From Limnoglobus sp043757025 (lineage in GTDB: Bacteria; Planctomycetota; Planctomycetia; Gemmatales; Gemmataceae), in the NCBI GenBank assembly GCA_043757025.1, contig JAYVQG010000217.1, positions 1 through 24,914 of the forward strand: 24,914 bases of DNA, read 5' to 3'. Below are positions 7,946-17,150 of the stretch, one piece after another. The number at the start of each line of letters is the position of its first letter. Within the stretch, counting starts at the first letter, position 1. The translations under genes and the position numbers were made by a program. The notes below the pieces were generated by a model, which did no database searches, had not been told where the DNA came from, and was given only the letters and a program-made list of their open reading frames with translations.

Positions 7946-10900
7946 GGTTGCTCCTCGGTGCGCTGAAACTGGACGGCAAGTTGCTCGAAGAGTTCGGCGA
8001 TTTCTTTCTGCGATTGTTCCAGATTCTTCAATTCCGCGACTTCGTCTTCGGTCCACTTCTCGGCGTCGGGGTGCGACTTCGCGAATTCTTCGGTCATCGC
8101 ATTGACTTCCTTCTGCCAATCGCGAAGCGCCTTGAGTTGCGCGAGCGGGGGCAGGCCATCGCCCGGCGGCGCGCCTTCCGCAGGCGGCGGTTTGGCATCG
8201 CCTTCTTTCGGTGGCGGGGCCGCGGCCATCGGCGGTTTCGGCTTGTCTGGATCTTTTAGCGAATCGACGATTTGTTGCAAACGGCGTAGCGCGAGTCGCA
8301 TCGGGCGACGGGCGTCTTCGTCGGCGGCGCGTTCGGTTTCTGGCTCGAATGTCAGCGGATCGGCGGTGAGCGCATCCGCTTTGCGCTCTTCGATTCGCGT
8401 CGCCGCCTTCGCCATATTCTCGCTGGCCTGTCGCAGCATTCGCTCGAAGACTTTTTGCTTTTCGAGTTTCGTTTCGGCGAAGCGAACGACTTCGGCCGCG
8501 AGTACTTTCTGCTGATCCGCAACCGATGATAAACTGGCGACGACCGGCCGTTCCCACTTCTTGGCTTTCGCGACCATATCGGTCAATCGCTCGGACTCAG
8601 CGACGGCGGCCTTCTGTTTTTCGAGGAACGCCCGAAGCGGTTCGACGAGTTGCTCGCGCTTCTCGCGTTCGAGTTGCTCGGCATCCTTGGTACGCTCCGC
8701 TTCGAGCGATTGCTTCGCATCGTCGAGCCGGTCGAGCGCGTCGTTGAGTTCCTCGTTGGGGGCACGGCCCTCGTTGAGTTCGTCGCGGGCTTGCTGCATA
8801 TTTTCGGTCGCTTTTCGCAGTTTCTCCGCCGAATCGGTTGCCCCTTCGCGTTGCAGTTTCCGCGACAGTTTCTCGACGTTTTCCGATAGCCGATTCTGCT
8901 CTTCGGCTAATTTCTTCAACGATTCGGCTCGCTCGGTGGGGTCGGCCTTGGCACCGGCTTCGGTGATCTTTTTCGATAACTCCTCTTGTTGCGCCGTCAG
9001 CGAATCGATCTCGGCCCCTTCCTGTTTTCGCTTCTTCGCAAGCTCGTCGACCGATTCCGCTTTCTCGTCGGACAGTTCCTTCGTCATCTTTTCCAAACGA
9101 TCCACGGCTTTCTGTGCGGCCACTCCCGCTTCGCCGGGACGGTTGCGGCGTTGGGCTTCCGCTGCGTTCCGAAGGTCGTCGGCCAGCCCGCGCTTCCCCG
9201 CCGTCTCCGCCGCTTTATCGAGTGCCTTGGCCTCCGCCTCGGCTTGTTTGGCTTTCTCTCGAAGTGCCGATGCCTCCGGTTGCGATTTCGCATCGCGGCT
9301 CTTTTGGTCTGCGAGCGCGGTCAATGCCGCCGCCTGTTGGCGCTTCTCCTCGGCGATTCGTTCGGTCTTGGAAATCGCCTTCGCACCATCGCTCGCGGCT
9401 TTCTCCAACTCGGCCGCGGAACGTTCGACTCCGGCGCGATCTTCTGGCGTCAGCTTGTCGATCGCTTGGCCCGCCGGTCGGCGTTCGGCTTGCTTCGCGG
9501 CATCGGCCACGGTCCGTTCGATGGCGTTCTTCAGCGTGCGAATATCGCTGCGGAGTTCGTTCGCGCTCGCCCACGGTTCGAGGTCTTCGATGGCCGCATT
9601 CAAACGGTCGAGCGCCGCTTTCTGATTCTTCTTCGCGGCCTCGATCGCTTTGTTTGCTGCGGGTGTTCCCGCCGTGCGTTTGGCGTTCGCGATCTCGGGT
9701 TCGATCGCTTCCATGAAGCGGTTGTCGAGTTCTTCCATCGTGCGTGCCAGCGATTCGACGCGCTCCGTCGTGGCGGAGTTCGGCAATGCGTTGCGTCGAA
9801 CGACGTCGCGCAATCGTTCGGTTTTGGCTTTCAAACCGGCACGCGGGTCGGCGACGGGGGCACGTGCCATACGCTGGGTTTGCTCGGCGCGGTCGAGCGG
9901 ATCGGTGGCAGGTAGTGCCTTTTGTGCTTCATTTAATTTCGCGTTCGCATCGAGTTGCAAGTCGCGAACCCGTGCCAACTCGGGCCGCAGTGCGACGATC
10001 TCCCGTTGCAACCACGCCTTCATCGACTCTGCGGACAAGATGCGAATTTCGACTTCCGGGCTGCGGCCTGGCGCTTTGTCGATCGAGGTATCGTCCCAGT
10101 CGGTCGCCATCGCTCGTAGGAAAATCACGTCGCCATCGGCGGGCGGTTTGCCGGCGGCATTCGCGAACTGTGCGATGGCTACCACGCGCTCGTCTTCGAG
10201 GGTCTGAGGTTGCGGGCGAATCGTTGCCGTGACCGTACCGACCACCGCTTGCAGTGTGTTCGCGTTGCGTTCGGCATCGATTATGGGCCAGACGCGATAC
10301 GGTTCCTCGCCGCTACGGTGTTCCCAATTCAGTTGGCGGACGGCAAACGTGCGGTCGTCGGCACGGGTGCGAACGAGCAATTTCGCCGTAGGAAGCAGCA
10401 ACAACGGATCTTGCCCCGCACGCGGTTTGTCGATCGCAACCATCGGCGCGGGGTCGGGTGTGGTTGAAATTTCGATGAGCCGCGTACCGGTGAGGCCGCG
10501 TTCGTCGGTGAAGCGGAGCGCGTAGATTCCGTTGAGCGGCGGGGCGAAATCCGCCTGTAAAAGTTGGCCTTCGGAACCGTGAATCTGGAGTGGGATATCT
10601 TCGAGGAAGCGATCCGCGATGAGTTGGCTGCCGAACATCGCGAATGGGCTCGTTGCCGCAATCGGCGCGATCGCGGCGGCCACCTGGTTCGCGGACGTGT
10701 CGCCCTGGTAGTGCAGCACTGCCGTGCGAATTCGCCGATCCGTCTTTGCCCGAAGCTGAATCCGCGTGCCCGACACGCCGGTGACCATGCCGGTGCCATC
10801 GGGTAGGTCTTGCGAAGGCAGACCCGTGTAGAGCGGGAACGTCAGTCGGATTTGCGGCGACGGCCGACCGTCGAGCAACATCAACTTCGGTGGCGACACG

Positions 10901-11772
10901 ACTTCGACACGTTGCCAAACGCTTGCAGCATCGTTCGCGGTTACCTGAAATTCAAACGTCTCCGACACGCGATCCGGCCCGAGAACGACGCGCCCGTTCG
11001 CGGCATCGCCCTCGCTCACCAGTGGCACTCGCTCGGTTTGTACAGAGCCGTTCGCCGCCCGCAGATGAATCGCAGCATCGTCGGGAATCTCGCCTCGCAC
11101 GCGAAATTGCACGGTCAACGAATCGCCGCGTGCGAGCAGTGTCGGCGGTTCGAGGAGTTCGAGTTTCGTTCGTGGTGGCCATGCGTGTTGGCCGTACGGG
11201 TCGAACAATCGCAACCCCGCATGTGCCGCACGATTGCCGGTAACGATCGTCACCACCCCGAGTGCCAGCAGCCCCACGAACATCAGCCCGAATGCCCGCC
11301 ACAGTTTCCCCGTGGGGATAATCGACTGCGTATCGCAATCTTCTGTGAGGTGCTCGGCACGCTTCATTGCGGCACGTCGGAACGAATTCTCGCCGCGGTC
11401 GCGGGTTGTCTCCGTGCGATCCTGGAACGACACCGCACTCGCGAGCGCATCGTTGAGCGACGGGAACCGCGATTCCAAAATGTGCGCGATGCGGAGTGGC
11501 CGCACCGATTCACGACTCGGCCGCACGATGCCACGCACGAACAGAACGCCACTGCCAATCATTAGCGTCAGCAGCCCGATGGCCCGTAATGAAGCGTGGA
11601 GATTGAAGGCAATATCGAGCACGCAAGCCAGCGCCAGAACGAACCCGAGCCAGGCGACGAGCGCGAACGCGCCTGTGAGTACGCGAACTAATCGGCGGGT
11701 TCGCCCCAACGAACGCAATCGCTCGGTAAGCGGCGGTGCAGCATATCCCGGCGGTCGAAGAACGAGGGGCAT
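7942..11772 (-). CDS. Giant membrane-anchored coiled-coil protein (DUF4175-like)
   Basis: A protein of about 1276 residues. Three membrane segments lie in the first 180 residues (about 30-54, 62-82 and 157-178). A beta-rich region (about 190-600) follows, with P-P-K-L-x-L-L-E and repeated immunoglobulin-like stretches, then a very long charged coiled coil (about 610-1180, rich in Glu, Lys, Ala, Arg), a Pro-rich linker and a short helical tail. The layout resembles DUF4175-type proteins found beside vWA genes. It probably spans the periplasm. I choose ATG 11772: the frame remains open to 11886, but those codons are intergenic repeats, and a GGGAG element lies upstream of 11772. Precise role unknown. 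Confidence 0.85.
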   Translation of the reverse strand: MPLVLRPPGYAAPPLTERLRSLGRTRRLVRVLTGAFALVAWLGFVLALACVLDIAFNLHASLRAIGLLTLMIGSGVLFVRGIVRPSRESVRPLRIAHILESRFPSLNDALASAVSFQDRTETTRDRGENSFRRAAMKRAEHLTEDCDTQSIIPTGKLWRAFGLMFVGLLALGVVTIVTGNRAAHAGLRLFDPYGQHAWPPRTKLELLEPPTLLARGDSLTVQFRVRGEIPDDAAIHLRAANGSVQTERVPLVSEGDAANGRVVLGPDRVSETFEFQVTANDAASVWQRVEVVSPPKLMLLDGRPSPQIRLTFPLYTGLPSQDLPDGTGMVTGVSGTRIQLRAKTDRRIRTAVLHYQGDTSANQVAAAIAPIAATSPFAMFGSQLIADRFLEDIPLQIHGSEGQLLQADFAPPLNGIYALRFTDERGLTGTRLIEISTTPDPAPMVAIDKPRAGQDPLLLLPTAKLLVRTRADDRTFAVRQLNWEHRSGEEPYRVWPIIDAERNANTLQAVVGTVTATIRPQPQTLEDERVVAIAQFANAAGKPPADGDVIFLRAMATDWDDTSIDKAPGRSPEVEIRILSAESMKAWLQREIVALRPELARVRDLQLDANAKLNEAQKALPATDPLDRAEQTQRMARAPVADPRAGLKAKTERLRDVVRRNALPNSATTERVESLARTMEELDNRFMEAIEPEIANAKRTAGTPAANKAIEAAKKNQKAALDRLNAAIEDLEPWASANELRSDIRTLKNAIERTVADAAKQAERRPAGQAIDKLTPEDRAGVERSAAELEKAASDGAKAISKTERIAEEKRQQAAALTALADQKSRDAKSQPEASALREKAKQAEAEAKALDKAAETAGKRGLADDLRNAAEAQRRNRPGEAGVAAQKAVDRLEKMTKELSDEKAESVDELAKKRKQEGAEIDSLTAQQEELSKKITEAGAKADPTERAESLKKLAEEQNRLSENVEKLSRKLQREGATDSAEKLRKATENMQQARDELNEGRAPNEELNDALDRLDDAKQSLEAERTKDAEQLEREKREQLVEPLRAFLEKQKAAVAESERLTDMVAKAKKWERPVVASLSSVADQQKVLAAEVVRFAETKLEKQKVFERMLRQASENMAKAATRIEERKADALTADPLTFEPETERAADEDARRPMRLALRRLQQIVDSLKDPDKPKPPMAAAPPPKEGDAKPPPAEGAPPGDGLPPLAQLKALRDWQKEVNAMTEEFAKSHPDAEKWTEDEVAELKNLEQSQKEIAELFEQLAVQFQRTEEQP
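7951..7956 (-). promoter_or_regulatory. Ribosome binding site GAGGAG deciding the 7945 start
   Basis: GAGGAG on the minus strand ends 6 nt before ATG 7945, inside the last codons of the coiled-coil gene. It settles the start of the Pro-rich protein against the much longer upstream open frame and points to translational coupling. Confidence 0.8.
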
Positions 11773-11805
11773 CGGCGATACTCCCGGAGCAAACGGTACA
11801 TTTTT

Positions 11806-12040
11806 GTAGCTGGCCTCTGTGAGGCCAGTTGTAGCTGGCCTCTGTGAGGCCGGTTGTAGCTGGCCTCTGTGAGGCCGGTGAGGCAACCGGGGTCACAGAC
11901 CCCAGCTACAAGAACCGGGGTCACAGACCCCAGCTACAAGAACCGGGGTCACAGACCCCAGCTACAAGAACCGGGGTCACAGGATTTGTAGCTGGCCTCT
12001 TTGAGGCCGGTCTTCCCGAACCGGGGTCACAGACTCCAGC
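11806..12040. repeat. Array of covarying hairpin repeats
   Basis: Two related units alternate. Unit A (25 bp) is tandem at 11806-11830, 11831-11855 and 11856-11880, with a fourth variant at 11988-12011. Unit B (28 bp) is tandem at 11885-11912, 11913-11940 and 11941-11968, then truncated at 11969-11982, with a degenerate copy at 12019-12040. Read on opposite strands, A and B share flanks (aaccgg and agctaca). Their stems differ in a compensated way: GGCCTC-ACA-GAGGCC in A and GGGGTC-ACA-GACCCC in B. The array separates the vWA and coiled-coil genes. It could act in the transcript as a processing or stability element, or be a REP-type array. Confidence 0.85.
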
Positions 12041-12063
12041 CGTAATCGCATCGACTCAGAACA

Positions 12064-15000
12064 TCATAAGAGTCGTTCGCGCTTCCGCAAAACCCACTCG
12101 ACAGCGAAGAGCATCAACAGCAACGCATACAGCCCCGCGTGGTTCCAGATCGGCACCGGCGGGCACGGTTGGTTCAGTGGCAGTCGCGTCGTCTCGGGTA
12201 GCTCGTCTAGCAGTTTTTCGTAGTCGAGCAGCGTATAAAATTTACCGCGCGATTCGGCGGCGGCGCGGGTCATGTCGGCCACGTTCATTTCTAGTCGCGT
12301 TCGCTCGCCGGGTGGCGGCAGTACCTTTGCCTCGGCTTTCGGCGCGGTGCCGGGCCATTCGGGTTCGGTCAGGCGAAAGCGATATTCGCCCTCCGGGGTG
12401 CGTGCCAGTGTGCCTTGATACGTCCCGCGACTGCCTTCGACTTTGCTCAGCGGCATCGTCTGCGTTTCGCTATCGCCGATCGGCGGCGAACCGTCTTTGA
12501 ATCGCAGCGGGGCACGTTCGATCCGCACTTTCACGGTCGTGGCTTCGGGGGCCGGGGCGTCGTCGGGAAAGCGAACCGTCACGCGGATCGGTTCGTCGCG
12601 GCGATACGATGTCTGCTTGTCGGTCTTGATTTCCAGCCGGGACACACGGTTACGCGACAGTGTGCGAATCGCCTGACGCCAGAAGCGGTTGTAATGTTCC
12701 TCGTCGCGTCGGAATCGCCAGCGCCACGTTTCGTCGAATCCGAAGAAGATCACGCGGCCCGTTCCGGAAAATTGTTGGAGCACGAGCGGATGATTTTCGC
12801 CGGTCGCGCCTTCGGCCATTCGCTCGGGGTGGACCGCCAGAACCTCGGCGGAGAGTTTGCGAACGTAGCCACCGGCGTTCCAGAATAGCGGCTTCAAGTT
12901 CGAGAAAATCTTGTTGCTCTCGACGTCGCCGTCGGCGAATCGGAACAGCGGATGCGCCAGCCCCGCCGGCGTCAGTTGCAGCCGATAGCCAGCAGGGATC
13001 GGCTTTTCTTCAGTCGATGCTGCGGGTACGTCCGCGCCGGCGTTGACCGGCGCGATCGGCAACACCGCCGCGAGTGGCGTGGCGAAAAACGCACTCGGCG
13101 AGGCGTGTTCCCCCGCGATTAGCAACAAGCCGCCGCCACGCTGTTTCACGAAATCGGTCAGGTCTTGCACTGTGCGTTCGGCGTGCGGCAAACGCGACGG
13201 GTCGAAGTCGCCGAGGATGACGACGTCGTAGCCGAACAGTTCGCTCCGCGTCGGGAAACTCCGGATCGCGCTGCGGTCGGTGGTGGCGTAATCGTTCGAG
13301 GCATCGAGTAACAGCGTGCTGAGTTCGATCGATTTCCATTTGCTGCCCGGTTCGACTTCGCGTTCGAGTAACACTTTCAGGAAGCGAAATTCGTAGCGAG
13401 GATAGCCTTCGACGTACAACACGCGGATCTTCGGATTCTCAGTGACAACGACTTGTCGCTCGATGCGGTTATTCGCAGTTTCGGCTTCACCGGGAGCCGT
13501 AGGAACCTCGATGATGTACGTGCGTTCGCCGGGTTGCGTGGGCGTGTGCCGCAGCCGAAACGCGACCGGCTTCCCCGTCGCATCGGGCACGATGTTCGCT
13601 TCGTCGAGCGGGATGAGCGCGTCGCCGACTTTCTCCGAGAGCGTTGCACGCACCGCCTTCGGCACGCCCGCGCCACGCACGGTCAGTCGTGCCTCGAACA
13701 GGAGTTCGTCGTTTTTCACGACCGTGTCTTCGGCCCGTAAATCGCCGATGCTCAGGTCGAGCGGATCGTTCGCTTCGCCGAAGCCGACGAGGTATAGCGG
13801 TACTCCCGCCTGTGCGGCTTCGCGGCCCGCTTTCGGCAAGTCGTCGCCCGCCGTCGTCACGCCGTCTGTCAACACGATCACCGCGGCGAGCGAACTGCCC
13901 CGGAAGGTCTTGAGCACCGAGCGGACGCCGTCGCCCAACCGGCTCGATTCGCCTTTCGCGGCAATCCCTTCGATGGCCGTTGCCACGGCCGCGCGTTCCT
14001 TCGCATCGTTGGCACTCGCCAGAAATCGCGTCTGATCCGAGACCGCAAACAGATGGACTTTCCACTGCTTATCGACGAGCAGTTTTGTCAGCCAATCGCA
14101 ATCGGGGCGCAAAAGTAGCCACTTCGCGAGTTCGATTCGTTGCGGCAGTTCGACGCCCGACAATTTGGCAAGTTCGTCCGCCTTGGCGCGGATCGCGGGA
14201 TCGCGAAGATCGTCGCGGTGTGCCATGCTTGCGGAATCGTCGATGAGTATCGCGATGTCTGGCCAACCTTCGCGGTCGAAAGCGATGCGCAGTTGCGGCA
14301 ACAGCACGACGATGGCGAGTAGGTACGCGCACAGCCGCAGCCCGGCTGGCAATGCAACACTGCGCCAACCGGCGGTCGCGCGGCTTTCGTTGCGGTACAG
14401 CCAAACGACGATGGCGAACGCGATGAGCGCGAGGCCACCGAGTAGCCGGTGATCGAGTTTCGGCGACCGCGAAAGTGCGGGCGAAGACTCCAGACGCCAG
14501 CGGGTTCCTTCACCGGCTTCGGCCGCCGGCAGCCCCGCCACGCGCTCGACGAGGTGGCGATGTTCTTGCGGAATGTAGCCGAGGAATTCGCCCGACCACA
14601 ACCCGTGCAAGCTCGTGGCAATCACCGCGGAGGCCACGAACAACAACGGCCAGCCGATGATTTTCGCCCAGCGGATGCCGCGCGATATTTCGGGTGGCGA
14701 GCTATTCGCGACGACCGACCGCGCCGGCCCGAGTCGCCACGCGAGGATGAGTTCCCCCGCGAATGCGGCGAGCGTCAATAGCACGAATATCCTTGCCAGT
14801 GAAGGCCCGTGCGGCTTCGGCGTAACGACGACCGTAGAGCCATCGCTGCTCGTTTGCACGATTCGTTCGATCTCGCGAACGACTTGAATCGTCGGATGAA
14901 TCGCCGTCAGTACTTCCGGATTCATGCGGCGCAAATCGGACTCGGAGCCGCCGCCGGGTATCGTCTCCGGGACATTCACGGCGAGGTACGAACCGGGCGA

Positions 15001-17052
15001 TGACCCCGCCGCGAGGCGATACAATCCGCCGAGGTGCGTATCGGGAAACCGCACCACGCCGCCATTTTCGTGAACGGCCACCGTTGCGGTTTCCGAAGTG
15101 CCGTTGGGTAAAGTGAGCGTCGCCGTCGAACCGACGGTGGCTTCGCCGACGTACTCTTCGATCGCATCGCCGACGCGATAATTGCGGCGCGTGGGGTTCG
15201 CCACAACGTGCCGCAACAGTTCGTGAACGAACGGCAGATAGCTCGGGAGGATCGGCCATTCGTTCCAGTCGGCGTTGAACGTACTCGCGAACACCACCAC
15301 TTTGCCGCGGTGTTTTTGCCACTCGACGACGGCCACGTCCGGCTTACGTTTGTCGTCCGGTTTCAGCTTGCCTTCTTCGACGAACGACAGAATCCGACGG
15401 CCGCGCCCTTCCGGTAATTCGATCGCGATGTATTTCGAGAACGGTACGCCGATCAGGCCCGCGCGAGCGTTGTCGTCTTGAAACACATTCAGCGGCGCGC
15501 GACGAAACGCATCGTCGTCGCCGAACAAGCGGAACCCCGGATCTTGTGGATTCGCACGCGATTTCACGGCACCGAGTTTGCCGGGCAGCAAGCCGTTGCC
15601 GTCGGCGAACAGTAGCCGATTGTAAAGCTCCGCGTTCGTGGCCGCGTTCGGGCCGAGGCCGAACACCACGCTACCGCCACGCTTTAATAAGCCTTCCAGG
15701 CGAGCAATTTGCGATGGCGTGACGGTCGGGACATCGCACAGAAACACGCAGTCGTATGGCGTGAAGTCGGAGAACGTGGCATCCGCGAACTCGTCGAGGC
15801 TAATGACCTTGGGGCGGGCGGGGTTGCCCGGTAACGGCTTGCCGCCCGGCGCGAGTGCCTCCGTGAGATACTCCGACGCACGGCGTAACGGCTCGCTTGC
15901 GTTTTTTCCGTTCACGATCAGGCAGTTCAAGCCTTCGCGGACATCGACGACGAGCGTTCGCGAATCGTCCGCCGGAAGATCGTCGGATTCGACGAGCCGT
16001 ACTTGCAAGGCGTGCAAACCCGGCTGCCGAAAACGCGACGCACCATCGAGCACGAAGCGGATGGTCGCGCGATCGTTTGCCGCGATGCGATCGATCGTCC
16101 GCGTCTCCAACGGCAACAGCGACGCACCATCGCTCGGTCGGCCGAGAAGGAGTTCGACGCGAACCTGCGTGCGCGCCGTGCTGCCGAAATTATCGACGAT
16201 CGCCATTACCGTTGCAGACTCGTTGACGAGCGATACCGGATCGGCGACCGCGAGTTCGGCGATGGCCAAGTTGTCGATCTCGCCATCGGCCACATCGACG
16301 ACGATGAGGTTCGAGCGATTCGTAATTTTCGTCCAGATCTCCGGCGTCGGTCCATCCGCTTTCGGCAGCAATCCCGACCACGCGACACGCTGAAGATCGG
16401 TGAAAATTCGCACGTCGCGCTGGAGGTAGTTTCGCGGCGAACGGTTCAGGACATCGACTGTCTGCGCCAGCCCAGATGCGACATCGGACAACCCGTGCGT
16501 CGGCTTCAAGTTTCGCAGTTCAACGAGGACTTTATCGGTGTCGTTCGATGGGCCGGGAATCACCGTCACCGCTTGGCCGGCGAGTGCAATCAGCGTGAAG
16601 CCGTCGCCGGGGTTCGCGGCGAGGATCGACTTTTCCGCCTTGTCGATGGCCAGATCGAACCGCGTGCGAGTCTCCGCTTTCGCCGTCATGCTCAGCGAAC
16701 AATCGACGAGCAAGATGTGGTGCGTTCGCGGCGAATTCAACGTGGTTTCGGCGACGCCTGGCACCACCGCTTGCCAGATCTGTTCGGCCCACGGTGTCGC
16801 AGCGACCATCGCCGTTAGCGGAAGTATCAGGCAGAGAATACGTGCGGCGAGCAAAAACCAGCGGTCGATCTGGCGGCGATGTTTCTTCTTCGACGCCGAC
16901 AGAAATCGCATGGCCGCCCACGCCACGACGCGCACCCGTTGGCGATACAGCATGTGGATGAGCACGGGAACGGCGATGCCGAGCAATAGGGAAGTGGCCG
17001 CTACGGCGGGGATCGCCAGCATCGCGAACGGAACGATTGTCATGGAGTGCAT
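12064..17052 (-). CDS. Fused double vWA (BatA-like) membrane protein
   Basis: A 1662-residue protein made of two similar halves. The first half has a BatA-type N-terminus with two membrane segments (about 12-33 and 64-83; L-Y-R-Q-R-V between them), a vWA domain (112-225, MIDAS D-C-S-L-S at 117-121) and a GATase1-like region (about 375-600). Four more membrane segments follow (about 753-772, 799-818, 871-886, 902-921). The second half has another vWA domain (932-1095, MIDAS D-D-S-A-S at 938-942, T-D-G at 1062), another GATase1-like region (about 1208-1450) and a C-terminal membrane helix (1636-1654). No catalytic Cys is seen in the GATase-like parts. vWA domains bind partners through a metal ion. 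Start may be 17052 or 17043. Confidence 0.88.
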   Translation of the reverse strand: MHSMTIVPFAMLAIPAVAATSLLLGIAVPVLIHMLYRQRVRVVAWAAMRFLSASKKKHRRQIDRWFLLAARILCLILPLTAMVAATPWAEQIWQAVVPGVAETTLNSPRTHHILLVDCSLSMTAKAETRTRFDLAIDKAEKSILAANPGDGFTLIALAGQAVTVIPGPSNDTDKVLVELRNLKPTHGLSDVASGLAQTVDVLNRSPRNYLQRDVRIFTDLQRVAWSGLLPKADGPTPEIWTKITNRSNLIVVDVADGEIDNLAIAELAVADPVSLVNESATVMAIVDNFGSTARTQVRVELLLGRPSDGASLLPLETRTIDRIAANDRATIRFVLDGASRFRQPGLHALQVRLVESDDLPADDSRTLVVDVREGLNCLIVNGKNASEPLRRASEYLTEALAPGGKPLPGNPARPKVISLDEFADATFSDFTPYDCVFLCDVPTVTPSQIARLEGLLKRGGSVVFGLGPNAATNAELYNRLLFADGNGLLPGKLGAVKSRANPQDPGFRLFGDDDAFRRAPLNVFQDDNARAGLIGVPFSKYIAIELPEGRGRRILSFVEEGKLKPDDKRKPDVAVVEWQKHRGKVVVFASTFNADWNEWPILPSYLPFVHELLRHVVANPTRRNYRVGDAIEEYVGEATVGSTATLTLPNGTSETATVAVHENGGVVRFPDTHLGGLYRLAAGSSPGSYLAVNVPETIPGGGSESDLRRMNPEVLTAIHPTIQVVREIERIVQTSSDGSTVVVTPKPHGPSLARIFVLLTLAAFAGELILAWRLGPARSVVANSSPPEISRGIRWAKIIGWPLLFVASAVIATSLHGLWSGEFLGYIPQEHRHLVERVAGLPAAEAGEGTRWRLESSPALSRSPKLDHRLLGGLALIAFAIVVWLYRNESRATAGWRSVALPAGLRLCAYLLAIVVLLPQLRIAFDREGWPDIAILIDDSASMAHRDDLRDPAIRAKADELAKLSGVELPQRIELAKWLLLRPDCDWLTKLLVDKQWKVHLFAVSDQTRFLASANDAKERAAVATAIEGIAAKGESSRLGDGVRSVLKTFRGSSLAAVIVLTDGVTTAGDDLPKAGREAAQAGVPLYLVGFGEANDPLDLSIGDLRAEDTVVKNDELLFEARLTVRGAGVPKAVRATLSEKVGDALIPLDEANIVPDATGKPVAFRLRHTPTQPGERTYIIEVPTAPGEAETANNRIERQVVVTENPKIRVLYVEGYPRYEFRFLKVLLEREVEPGSKWKSIELSTLLLDASNDYATTDRSAIRSFPTRSELFGYDVVILGDFDPSRLPHAERTVQDLTDFVKQRGGGLLLIAGEHASPSAFFATPLAAVLPIAPVNAGADVPAASTEEKPIPAGYRLQLTPAGLAHPLFRFADGDVESNKIFSNLKPLFWNAGGYVRKLSAEVLAVHPERMAEGATGENHPLVLQQFSGTGRVIFFGFDETWRWRFRRDEEHYNRFWRQAIRTLSRNRVSRLEIKTDKQTSYRRDEPIRVTVRFPDDAPAPEATTVKVRIERAPLRFKDGSPPIGDSETQTMPLSKVEGSRGTYQGTLARTPEGEYRFRLTEPEWPGTAPKAEAKVLPPPGERTRLEMNVADMTRAAAESRGKFYTLLDYEKLLDELPETTRLPLNQPCPPVPIWNHAGLYALLLMLFAVEWVLRKRERLL

Positions 17053-17107
17053 CGCGACGCGAATTCGGAGTGCGGGGAACTGCTCTTGAACCGAATTGTA
17101 CGGAAGG

Positions 17108-17146
17108 AAACAACGATGGCGTCCGGATCGAACGCCATCGTTGTTT
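17108..17146 (-). terminator. Rho-independent terminator of the globin gene
   Basis: A perfect 15-bp stem (17108-17122 with 17132-17146) and a 9-nt loop begin just after the globin stop codon on the minus strand. The stem is AAAC... to ...GTTT and is followed by CCTTCC, a weak T-rich tail. It separates the globin transcript from the vWA operon. Confidence 0.7.
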
Positions 17147-17150
17147 GCGA

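Noticed and set aside
7946..8557. N-terminal extension of the Pro-rich protein frame
   Set aside because: It lies inside the coiled-coil gene in another frame and gives an Arg-rich product, while a strong ribosome binding site and ATGA overlap mark the start at 7945.
8561..9625. Long open frame of 354 codons antisense to the coiled-coil gene
   Set aside because: It is Ser/Ala/Arg-rich, a mirror of the Lys/Glu/Ala coiled-coil codons on the other strand, and shows no domain or ribosome binding site.
11773..11886. 38-codon N-terminal extension of the coiled-coil protein
   Set aside because: The codons are the intergenic hairpin repeats read through; the natural start with the membrane-anchor region is at 11772.
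11885..11968. CRISPR array suggested by the 28-bp tandem units
   Set aside because: The units abut with no spacers between them and no cas gene is present; they are tandem hairpin repeats.
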